Shown here piece by piece: positions 16,301 through 23,875 of a stretch of 64,000 nt of DNA (position 1 is its first letter; each line of letters starts with the position of its first letter). Where the stretch lies: assembly GCA_002066995.1 (NCBI GenBank), contig MWTC01000039.1, forward strand, positions 82,499 to 146,498, read 5' to 3'. The notes beneath the pieces are model-generated. The model worked only from the letters and a program-made list of their open reading frames with translations. It ran no database searches and was not told the DNA's origin. The stretch comes from Sphingobacteriales bacterium UTBCD1 (lineage in GTDB: Bacteria; Bacteroidota; Bacteroidia; Chitinophagales; Chitinophagaceae). The position numbers and the translations under genes were made by a program.

Positions 16301-17527
16301 CTATAATTTCCTTCTCTTTAGTTCTTTCCTGATCAGCATCATCTCTCTTCCTGTTTGCCCTTTTACAGAAGTGTTTTCCTGTGCCCGGCGCATCAGGTAA
16401 GGGATCACATCTCTGATCGGGCCAAAAGGAAGATACTTGCTCACCGAACATCCCGCATGGGCGAGATTGAATGTGATATTATCACTCATGCCATACAACT
16501 GGCTGAAGTGTACATGAGGGTGATTAAGAGGTAATCCTTTTTGCTGCATCAGTTGCGTTGCATATAAATTACTGTACTCGTTATGTGAAGCTACGATCAC
16601 CGAAATACGGTCAATATGGTCAATACAGAATTTCACTGCATCGTTAAAATCCTTATCAGTTGATTCTTTATCCGCATGAATCGGGGATGGGTAATTCATC
16701 TTCTCTGCTCTTTTCCGTTCTTTTTCCATATAAGCGCCCCGTACCAGTTTAATTCCAAACAGGAAATTTCTTTCTACGGACGCATCATAACAGTCTTTGA
16801 GAAATTGAAGCCTGTCAGTCCGGTAATGCTGTGTAGTGTTATAAATAACCGGTCGCTGTTTGTTGAAAATGTCCATCATCAAAAGGATCAGTGCATCCAC
16901 CGGATCCTGTATCCATGAGTCTTCCGCATCTATCAGCACGCCGATATTTTTTTCAACAGCGGCATCACATACCCGTGTCATGCGCTGGCGTATGCGGTGC
17001 CATTCTTCTTTTTCTTCAGTTGAGACCAGATCCAGTGTACTGAGGTAGCGTTTCATCAGGGAACCTTCCTGCTTCTGCATCACCTCCCCTATTTTTTCCA
17101 GCAAACCGAACCGTGCAAAGCCGGTTACCTTTACACTCATAAAGGGTATGTTGGGTTGGGTGGCAGCATAGTTGATCACACGGATGAACTCATCACGGGC
17201 ATAATCAAAATTTGCTTCTCCCTGTTTTCCTTCCACTCCATAATCCAGGATCACTTTTACATTATATTCACCAAGTCTTTTTGCAACTACAGCAGTTTGT
17301 TCCAGTGTTTCTCCACCTACAAATTGTTCAAAAATGGTTTTGCGAACCAGGCCTTTCACCGGTAATCCCGATTTGATGACAGGAGGTGTCATTTTTACGG
17401 CAGCTTTCACCAGCCAGGGCTTGCTCATTAAAGAAAACAGGAACCGGGCTTTTTTTAACTGTTTATCATTCTTATATCCAAAGGCTAATTCTGTATTATC
17501 AAACGAAATTCCGGGTTGAGACTCCAT
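16301..17527 (-). CDS. Proline dehydrogenase
   Basis: A FAD-dependent, monofunctional proline dehydrogenase (PutA PRODH domain) that oxidises proline to pyrroline-5-carboxylate and passes electrons to the quinone pool. Family marks are VILDYGVEGKQGE, VKVTGFARFGLLEKIG, VLIDAEDSWIQDPVDAL, GIKLVRGAYMEKER, VASHNEYSNLYATQLM and the end YLPFGPIRDVIPYLMRRAQEN. The frame is open to 17632, but the start at 17527 (MESQPGISFDNTELAFG) is chosen because a perfect TAACTTTG promoter box lies at 17567-17574, inside the longer version. That gives 408 aa, normal for the Bacteroidota form. It is divergent from the thioesterase gene. Confidence 0.92.
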   Translation of the reverse strand: MESQPGISFDNTELAFGYKNDKQLKKARFLFSLMSKPWLVKAAVKMTPPVIKSGLPVKGLVRKTIFEQFVGGETLEQTAVVAKRLGEYNVKVILDYGVEGKQGEANFDYARDEFIRVINYAATQPNIPFMSVKVTGFARFGLLEKIGEVMQKQEGSLMKRYLSTLDLVSTEEKEEWHRIRQRMTRVCDAAVEKNIGVLIDAEDSWIQDPVDALILLMMDIFNKQRPVIYNTTQHYRTDRLQFLKDCYDASVERNFLFGIKLVRGAYMEKERKRAEKMNYPSPIHADKESTDKDFNDAVKFCIDHIDRISVIVASHNEYSNLYATQLMQQKGLPLNHPHVHFSQLYGMSDNITFNLAHAGCSVSKYLPFGPIRDVIPYLMRRAQENTSVKGQTGREMMLIRKELKRRKL

Positions 17528-17566
17528 GATAGCAATTGTTTTAAAACCTTCAATAAAAAAGTGCCC

Positions 17567-17574
17567 CAAAGTTA
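17567..17574 (-). promoter_or_regulatory. -7 promoter box for proline dehydrogenase
   Basis: The minus strand reads TAACTTTG, a perfect TAnnTTTG match, 39 bp upstream of the start at 17527. It fixes the start codon choice. Confidence 0.55.
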
Positions 17575-17657
17575 AAAGATTGTATTCAAGGAGAAACTTC
17601 AGTAAGCAAATAAAAAATATGATTTTCCTCAATGTCTTTCCCCCTTTTAAATACTGT

Positions 17658-17665
17658 TATATTTG
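17658..17665 (+). promoter_or_regulatory. -7 promoter box for the acyl-CoA thioesterase
   Basis: TATATTTG is a perfect TAnnTTTG match ending 13 bp before the ATG at 17679. With the box at 17567-17574 it makes a divergent promoter pair. Confidence 0.55.
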
Positions 17666-17678
17666 CGAAAATTTAAAA

Positions 17679-18194
17679 ATGGAAAGAAAAAAAGCCGGTG
17701 AAAGCCTGACGGTAATGACGGAAATAGTATTGCCCAATGATACCAATACTTTTGCTAACCTGATGGGAGGCCGGCTGATGTACTGGATGGATATTGCCGC
17801 AGCCATAGCAGCGCAAAAACACTGCAATGCAACGGCCGTAACCGCATCTGTTGATAATATTTCTTTCGAGAACCCTATTAAACTGGGTAATGCCGTTCAC
17901 ATAGAAGCAAAAGTGTCCAGGGCATTCAATACTTCAATGGAGATCTACCTGAAAGTATGGGGTGAGGACCTGATCCAGAAATACAGGTACAAAAGCAATG
18001 AAGCCTACTACACCTTTGTTGCATTGGATCCGCTTGGTAAACCAAAAATTGTTCCTGAGTTGGTGCCGGAAACCGAAGATGAAAAAAAATTGTTTGACAG
18101 CGCACTCAGAAGAAGGCAATTGCGTTTGATCTTAGGTGGAAAATTGAAACCCGATGAAGCAACGGAATTAAAAGCTCTTTTTTTCAAAGAATAA
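17679..18194 (+). CDS. Acyl-CoA thioesterase, hotdog fold (BACH/YciA type)
   Basis: Hydrolyses acyl-CoA to free acid and CoA. The single hotdog domain (171 aa) shows the family pattern: MTEIVLPNDTNTFANLMGGRLMYWMD with the Asn/Asp-containing substrate loop, then ATASVDNISFENPIKLGNAVHIEAKV, and YYTFVALDPLGKP. The C-terminal ~40 residues are charged helix. The upstream open frame to 17526 is ignored because it overlaps the divergent gene and its promoter; the TATATTTG box supports the start at 17679. Likely cytoplasmic. Confidence 0.88.
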   Translation: MERKKAGESLTVMTEIVLPNDTNTFANLMGGRLMYWMDIAAAIAAQKHCNATAVTASVDNISFENPIKLGNAVHIEAKVSRAFNTSMEIYLKVWGEDLIQKYRYKSNEAYYTFVALDPLGKPKIVPELVPETEDEKKLFDSALRRRQLRLILGGKLKPDEATELKALFFKE

Positions 18195-18208
18195 CCGGGT
18201 ACACTCCA

Positions 18209-18982
18209 TCAGCTCAGCGGCTGCGTTGTTTTCCAATGATGCTTCCCCATCATCATGTATTTTTTACTTTGCTCGATTGCATCCATAACCTGCTCCAGTA
18301 TCTTTTCTGAAGGAGCATCATAATCAATCTTTAAAGGTTCTTTAAAAGTTACAGAAAGTAATATTCCCTTCTTTTTAAATTTCAATCCTTTCTTATTGAA
18401 CGCCCGCCAGAACCCCCTGATCACAACCGGGATCACAATCGGCTTGTTTTGCTTGATAATAAAAGCAGTTCCTTTTCTGCCCGGGGCAAAAGGCTTGGTA
18501 GTTCCCTGTGGAAAAGTGATCACCCAGTTTTTTTCCAAAGCTCTTTGAATTTTTCTTGTATCTGAAGGATCCAGCGTCTTCCTGACTTCTTTGGCGTCTT
18601 TTACCCATGTTCTCTTTACCGTCAACGCTCCGGCTAAAGTAAAGAGCCGGCTGATCCAGCTTCCTTTCATGGTTTCTTCTGCAGCTACATAGTTCACCCT
18701 CGTAAACGGATTCAGCAGGTAATAGGGAATCCCAAGATGATTTTTCTTTCTCCACTTTACAGCAGAAAAAATATGGAGAAACGTAATGACATCTGCAAAA
18801 TATGTCTGATGATTGCTGACAAACAGAACATTTTGTTTCGGAAGTTTTCTCAATTGCTCCGATCCTGTGATCTTCAGTCTATTGACAATCGCCAGCCCGG
18901 GATAGGATACAGTGCCGACGATAAGATAAACCAGTTTGCGCACCAGGCTGAAATTTCTTAACCGTTCACTGAAGGGGCTCAT
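18209..18982 (-). CDS. PlsC-type 1-acyl-glycerol-3-phosphate acyltransferase
   Basis: A membrane-associated acyltransferase of the lysophosphatidate acyltransferase family, 257 aa. The catalytic NHxxxxD motif is NHQTYFAD (57-64) and the substrate-binding motif is FPQGTT (157-162), where PQG replaces the more usual PEG. A hydrophobic segment near the N-terminus (LVYLIVGTVSYPGLAIV) should anchor it. It is convergent with the thioesterase and downstream of rpsA on the same strand, behind a terminator. It probably makes phosphatidic acid, but the substrate range of this family is broad. Confidence 0.85.
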   Translation of the reverse strand: MSPFSERLRNFSLVRKLVYLIVGTVSYPGLAIVNRLKITGSEQLRKLPKQNVLFVSNHQTYFADVITFLHIFSAVKWRKKNHLGIPYYLLNPFTRVNYVAAEETMKGSWISRLFTLAGALTVKRTWVKDAKEVRKTLDPSDTRKIQRALEKNWVITFPQGTTKPFAPGRKGTAFIIKQNKPIVIPVVIRGFWRAFNKKGLKFKKKGILLSVTFKEPLKIDYDAPSEKILEQVMDAIEQSKKYMMMGKHHWKTTQPLS

Positions 18983-19127
18983 CAGCAGATCATTAAATGA
19001 AAAAATAAGAATGTAATTTAGAAAATCAAATTGAGAAATTTTCTAAATGATCTTAATTGTATATATGAAACAAGTCAATAAAATTCTTATAACACGCAGA
19101 AATGGTTATACGGCAGGCTGCAGGCAT

Positions 19128-19166
19128 GCATTATAAAAAATTAAAAAAGCCCTCTGGCGAGAGCTT
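19128..19166 (-). terminator. Terminator of rpsA
   Basis: The hairpin 19147-19166 has an 8-bp stem including one G-U pair and the 4-nt loop GCCA. On the minus strand it is followed by a T-rich stretch (19128-19146). It starts 29 bp after the rpsA stop. Confidence 0.7.
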
Positions 19167-19194
19167 TACATTAATATTGTATGAACTGAACCTG

Positions 19195-21126
19195 CTATTC
19201 TGCTGCCGGTCCGGATTCTTCATTGTTTTCCCCGCTTTCCATTTTCTTCTTCAGATCAGCTAAGACACCCAGGTCGCCAAGAGTAGCTTTCTCTACCTTG
19301 CTCTGCATGCTCTTTACCGTCTTGCGGGTTTTTTCCGCTTCGGCACGGGCTTCTTTTTTCGCTGCATCTTTTTCATCTACCTTGGTTTGTTCCCATATCC
19401 GTGTATGCGAGAGAACGATTCTTTTTTCATTGCGGTCAAATTCGATCACCATGAACGGTATCGTTTCATCAGCGCCAATACTCTTCCCGTCTTCTTTAAC
19501 AAGATGACGGTTGGGAGCAAAACCTTCCAGTCCGTATGGCAACTGAACGATCGCACCTTTTTCATCTCTGCGGCTTACCGTTCCTTCATGAATGGAACCG
19601 ATAGCGAATGTTTCCTGCAATGTATTCCAGGGATCTTCTTCCAGTTGTTTATGTCCTAACTGCAGTTTGCGGTTGTCTTTATCAATACCGAGAATAACCA
19701 CATCAATATTCTGTCCTACTTTGGTATAATCTCCCGGATGGTTGAAACGTTTCAGCCAGCTCAGATCGCTGATATGAATCATACCGCCAATGCCCGGGAC
19801 CAGTTCTACAAATACGCCGTAATTGGTAATATTTTTCACTAAACCTGTATGACGGCTTCCGACAGGAAACCTTGTTTCAATATCATTCCAGGGATCCGGA
19901 GAAAGCTGTTTAATAGAAAGACTCATCTTCCTGTTTGCTTTATCCAGCGTCACTATTTTTGCTTCATGCTCATCTCCTAATTTAAAAAATTCCTTTGCGT
20001 TGATTGGTGTATTAGCCCATGTTATTTCTGAAACGTGTACCAATCCTTCCACGCCCGGCATGATCTCCAGGAAAGCGCCGTAATCTTCAATATTAACTAC
20101 TTTACCTTTCACAATATTTCCTTCTGCTATTGTTTCCGGCAATACATCCCAAGGATGAGGAGTCAATTGTTTCAAACCGAGGCTGATCCTTTTTTTCTCA
20201 TCATCAAAATCCAATACCACCACATTTATTTTCTGATCCAATTTCAATACTTCAGACGGGTGAGATATACGTCCCCATGAAATATCCGTAATATACAGCA
20301 GGCCATCTAAACCACCGAGATCCATGAAGGCTCCGAAATCGGTAATGTTTTTAACTGTTCCTTCCAGCACCTGTCCTTTTTCCAGTTTGCTCATGATCTC
20401 TGCACGCTGAGCTTCAATATCGCTTTCGATAAGCGCCTTGTGAGAAACCACTGCATTCTTGATCGCTTCGTTGACCTTAACCACTTTAAATTCCATGGTC
20501 TTGCCGACAAACTGATCATAATCTGTTACCGGTTTCACATCTATTTGTGAGCCGGGCAGGAACGTTTCCATACCGAATACATCAACGATAAGCCCGCCTT
20601 TTGTTTTGGAAGTAACCAGTCCTGTGATAACTTCTCCTGATTTGTGCACCTCAACAATTTTCTCCCATGCACGTGTAATCCTTGCCTGCCTGCGGCTGAG
20701 ATTCAGGTGACCTTCCCTGTCTTCTTTTTCTACTACCAACACTTCTACTTCATCACCGATCTTAAGATTGGGTATATCACGAAATTCATTCAATGAAACA
20801 AGCCCGTCACTTTTAAAACCGATATTGAGAACCACATCAGTTTTAGTAAGGCCAACTACGGTACCATTGATCATTTCACCATCGTTGATCTGAACAAAAG
20901 TCTTTTCATAGATATGGTCATAGTTTTCCTTTTCCGCCTGGTTGTAAACGGTCACATTTCTTTTATCCAGGCTCCAGTCAAAATCATCATGAGCGCTAAC
21001 CGGCTCAACGGGTACATTCTGCACCGGTGCATTTGTTGTCGCTGTAGTTGCCTCTTCTTTGTTTTCAGAACCGGCAGACTCCTGTGCATCAGCGTTTAAA
21101 AGTTTACTAATTAAATTTTCCAGCAT
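19195..21126 (-). CDS. rpsA: 30S ribosomal protein S1
   Basis: A 643-residue protein with six consecutive S1 RNA-binding domains, starting at about residues 85, 170, 255, 340, 430 and 515. Each has the G-x-V...G-(A/V)-F/I pattern (for example VKNITDFGAFMDLGGLDGLL and VVNIEDYGAFLEIMPGVEGL). S1 binds mRNA on the 30S subunit; in Bacteroidota, where Shine-Dalgarno sequences are largely absent, it is expected to matter for mRNA recruitment. The N-terminal ~55 residues are Ala/Glu/Thr-rich and the C-terminal ~70 are charged. The longer frame from 21165 is rejected because it overlaps the TATCTTTG promoter box; MLENLISKLL at 21126 is the start. Confidence 0.95.
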   Translation of the reverse strand: MLENLISKLLNADAQESAGSENKEEATTATTNAPVQNVPVEPVSAHDDFDWSLDKRNVTVYNQAEKENYDHIYEKTFVQINDGEMINGTVVGLTKTDVVLNIGFKSDGLVSLNEFRDIPNLKIGDEVEVLVVEKEDREGHLNLSRRQARITRAWEKIVEVHKSGEVITGLVTSKTKGGLIVDVFGMETFLPGSQIDVKPVTDYDQFVGKTMEFKVVKVNEAIKNAVVSHKALIESDIEAQRAEIMSKLEKGQVLEGTVKNITDFGAFMDLGGLDGLLYITDISWGRISHPSEVLKLDQKINVVVLDFDDEKKRISLGLKQLTPHPWDVLPETIAEGNIVKGKVVNIEDYGAFLEIMPGVEGLVHVSEITWANTPINAKEFFKLGDEHEAKIVTLDKANRKMSLSIKQLSPDPWNDIETRFPVGSRHTGLVKNITNYGVFVELVPGIGGMIHISDLSWLKRFNHPGDYTKVGQNIDVVILGIDKDNRKLQLGHKQLEEDPWNTLQETFAIGSIHEGTVSRRDEKGAIVQLPYGLEGFAPNRHLVKEDGKSIGADETIPFMVIEFDRNEKRIVLSHTRIWEQTKVDEKDAAKKEARAEAEKTRKTVKSMQSKVEKATLGDLGVLADLKKKMESGENNEESGPAAE

Positions 21127-21162
21127 GATTAATTTGCCCGAAGGGTTTAAAATTCGGGGCAG

Positions 21163-21170
21163 CAAAGATA
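21163..21170 (-). promoter_or_regulatory. -7 promoter box of rpsA
   Basis: The minus strand reads TATCTTTG, a perfect TAnnTTTG match, 36 bp upstream of the rpsA start. Confidence 0.6.
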
Positions 21171-21347
21171 GTGTTTTTAAATATGAGTCAGAAGGCAGAC
21201 CCTGCTACTTTTCATAAAAAAATATCGTACTAACACACTGAGAAGGTGCAAGTTGCAAAAGCGCTTCATTTCGGGCAATACACGTACAATAAACCGGGAA
21301 TATTCTGCAACATTTCCAGAGTTCTTTATATTCACCCAAAAAACTGA

Positions 21348-22310
21348 TTGTACCGGATTTTAAAACCCCTGGTTCGACTTGCCATGATGATCTTTTGCCG
21401 GAAGATCATCATCAACCGGCCTGAAGCCCTGAAAGAAAAAGGGCCGCTGTTGCTTGCCAGCAATCATCCCAATTCATTTCTCGATGCAGTGATCATCAAT
21501 ACTTTGTTCCGGCAAACTGTTTGGTCATTAGCCCGCGGAGATGCTTTTAGAAAACCGCTTCATGCCAGGCTTTTAAAAAAACTGAAAATACTCCCGGTCT
21601 ATCGCACCAGCGAAGGAGTGGAAAACCTGGGTATCAATTACGATACCTTTAAAGCCTGTGAAGGGATATTTTATAAAAACGGCATCGTTTTAATTTTCAG
21701 CGAAGGGAAATGCATCAATGAATGGCATCTACGTCCTTTAAAAAAAGGAACGGCAAGGTTAGCCGTAGGATGCTGGGAAGAAAATATTCCTTTAAAAGTT
21801 TTACCGGTAGGGATTAATTACAGTTCATTCAGAAGATTTGGTAAGAATATTTTTCTCAGCTTCGGCACACCGATCACTCAAAATGATCTGGACTGGAACA
21901 CTTCAGATGGCCAACGCCATCTGGCATTCAACTCAATCCTCAAAAACCAGCTGGAGCAAATGGTTTTTGAAATAGGAAAAAATGATAAGAAAAAACAAAA
22001 AGAGTTACTGGTGAAAAAACCTTCCGCCATAAAGAAAATTCTTTTGGCAATACCTGCTCTGGCTGGATGGTTGATACATGCCCCGCTGTATATTCCGGTA
22101 AAGAAATTCGTGATCCGAAAAACAAAAAATAATGATCACTTTGATTCTATTGTCATCGGGCTATTACTTTTCACTTATCCTGTTTATCTCCTGATAATAA
22201 CGATCCTGCTCTTTATTATTCTGAAAAGTTATTGGATCTTTCTCCTGCTTTTGGCGTTTCCTATTATGGCGTGGAGTTATGTGCAGGTGAAGGGGCAATT
22301 GGACAGATAA
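21348..22310 (+). CDS. Lysophospholipid acyltransferase family protein
   Basis: A 320-residue membrane acyltransferase. The catalytic motif is NHPNSFLD (39-46) and the second motif is FSEG (117-120), in the sequence IVLIFSEGKCINEW. Two or three hydrophobic segments lie at the C-terminus (DSIVIGLLLFTYPVYLLIITILLF and YWIFLLLLAFPIMAW). The start is TTG: an in-frame stop directly precedes it, and the N-terminus YRILKPLVRLAMMIFCRK looks like a family N-terminus, so the TTG is preferred to the ATG at 21384. It is divergent from rpsA and unrelated in motif details to the PlsC-like gene at 18209. Its lipid substrate is not known. Confidence 0.8.
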   Translation: MYRILKPLVRLAMMIFCRKIIINRPEALKEKGPLLLASNHPNSFLDAVIINTLFRQTVWSLARGDAFRKPLHARLLKKLKILPVYRTSEGVENLGINYDTFKACEGIFYKNGIVLIFSEGKCINEWHLRPLKKGTARLAVGCWEENIPLKVLPVGINYSSFRRFGKNIFLSFGTPITQNDLDWNTSDGQRHLAFNSILKNQLEQMVFEIGKNDKKKQKELLVKKPSAIKKILLAIPALAGWLIHAPLYIPVKKFVIRKTKNNDHFDSIVIGLLLFTYPVYLLIITILLFIILKSYWIFLLLLAFPIMAWSYVQVKGQLDR

Positions 22311-22398
22311 CTTCTAAGGAAAAACCGCTTCTTAAGTGAAAACAACTTTCACCATAAAATCGTAATCAATCCTCATACTTTAGACATAGAAATCATTT

Positions 22399-22718
22399 TT
22401 ATCTTAGGCAACTTTTTTTACTAACACTTTGCTTCCTGTCTGAGGCTTTTGAGATACCCCTAAGATCCCCCAGTGCTACCAGCATTAGTCCAAATGGTTT
22501 GCCGGATATTTTATCATCTTTTACTTTACCTGTATCCATTTCTAAAACAGGCAATGCTCTACCCACAATAGTCATCTTTTCTTTTAATGGCGAATCGAAG
22601 AAGGCAGAAACTGAAGAGTATATCCATGTTTATCCATAATATCGCCTATCACAGAAGAATAAAGCTGCCTTTGCATAATGTAAAATATCTCATTCTCATT
22701 ACTGTTTTTTCTCTTCAT
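22399..22718 (-). pseudogene. Decayed RraA-family gene
   Basis: Hand translation gives MKRKNSNENEIFYIMQRQ then LYSSVIGDIMDKHGYTLQFL and a stop at 22584-22586. In a shifted frame it continues PLKEKMTIVGRALPVLEMD, then KPFGLMLVALGDL. This is the N-terminal half of an RraA-like/4-hydroxy-4-methyl-2-oxoglutarate aldolase-like protein (SAVIGDIMD, then TIVGRA and FGL-L-AL-DL), broken by a frameshift and truncated before the conserved GG...RYALWG part. It is the last recognisable element of the glycan locus and lies just downstream of the phosphatase gene. RraA-like genes often accompany haem-CxxCH and Gfo/Idh/MocA genes, which fits the location. Confidence 0.65.
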
Positions 22719-22755
22719 ATTTTAAAATTGTGATTGAACTTAGTGATATTCTCGT

Positions 22756-23850
22756 TTAAAATAAGTCTGCAATAGGAAGGCCAACAGGATATTCTGTTTC
22801 GAATTTATACCCTAATATCTTTGCTATTGTCCCTGCAATCTGAGCATTGAAAAGTTCAGGACCATTTTCTACTTCTCCGGTTTTAATCATACCAGGAACT
22901 AAAACAGCTAGCCAGGTCTCATTCGTGTGATTCTCTGATGGGGGAACATCTGGTCCATGACCAACCCACCTTTCACCTAATCCCCTCCCATGATCAACTG
23001 CAATAAATAGAGCAGTTTTGTTCTTGTATTGAGGCAATTTCTGAATATATTCCCATAAATCCTGAATCATATTATCGAAGAAAAATATTTTATCAAGGTA
23101 CTTTGGATAATTCCCATCATGTGCCATATCATCAGTCCAGGCAAAACCAATACTCAATACTTTGGGTTGGTGTTGGCGAACATATTCTTTAGCATGCAAA
23201 TAGGTAATATAATCCGGTCTGGCTTGTTCTGTTGTATGATATTTTTTTTGAAGGCTGTTTAAAGTCTTTTGCAGGAACGATAAATCTTCAGAATTGACAT
23301 CGTCATATCCCGCATTTATAAAAAAAGTACTTCTTTGTTTATTCAAAAAACCATTAGCTCTGTCCCATGAGGCAAAGGAAGCAACTTTACCTTTAAATTT
23401 ATTTTGTTTGTTTAAAAACTCAAAAACATTTGTGTTTTTATTATAAACCAGATCATTGGTTTTAAAAGATGTATCTACATATCCGGTAAATATTTCTGCG
23501 TACCCGGGATAAGAATATCTTATTTTGTTACGAACAGAGAATCTACTCCCAAGGTTTCTATTTCCATAAAGCCTGCCTTCTTTTGCAATTGTATTCCAAA
23601 GAAAGGGAAGTAATCTTTCACGCCGTTTGTTTAAATCATTATCCCAAAACTTCTCAATCAGTCTATCTGCGTCACTATTTCCATATTTTTTACCGAACAG
23701 AAGCATGGAATCTGCTCCGTTGAATATCTCTTGCCACCGGCATCCATCTATCGTTATTAAAATAACGTTTTCTACCTTCGAATTTTCCTGACTGAGGCAA
23801 CTAATACTTACAAAAAGCAAAGAAGAAAAGAATAAATTTCGCATAAACAA
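22756..23850 (-). CDS. Alkaline-phosphatase-superfamily hydrolase, secreted
   Basis: A 364-residue exported metal-dependent hydrolase (phosphatase, phosphodiesterase or sulfatase-like). Metal and nucleophile positions in order: Asp35 in ILITIDGCRW, a probable nucleophile Ser113 in YSYPGYAE, Asp240/His244 in WTDDMAHDG, Asp286-His287 in VDHGRG and His298 in VGHGP. This is the usual two-metal AP arrangement. It has no Cys/Ser formylglycine motif (C/S-x-P-x-R), so a type I sulfatase is unlikely. An N-terminal signal (RNLFFSSLLFVSISC) may be a lipobox. It is the last intact gene of the glycan locus and may remove phosphate-type substituents; that role is inference. Confidence 0.8.
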   Translation of the reverse strand: MFMRNLFFSSLLFVSISCLSQENSKVENVILITIDGCRWQEIFNGADSMLLFGKKYGNSDADRLIEKFWDNDLNKRRERLLPFLWNTIAKEGRLYGNRNLGSRFSVRNKIRYSYPGYAEIFTGYVDTSFKTNDLVYNKNTNVFEFLNKQNKFKGKVASFASWDRANGFLNKQRSTFFINAGYDDVNSEDLSFLQKTLNSLQKKYHTTEQARPDYITYLHAKEYVRQHQPKVLSIGFAWTDDMAHDGNYPKYLDKIFFFDNMIQDLWEYIQKLPQYKNKTALFIAVDHGRGLGERWVGHGPDVPPSENHTNETWLAVLVPGMIKTGEVENGPELFNAQIAGTIAKILGYKFETEYPVGLPIADLF

Positions 23851-23875
23851 TAATATATTTAATTTAGACTTAGAT

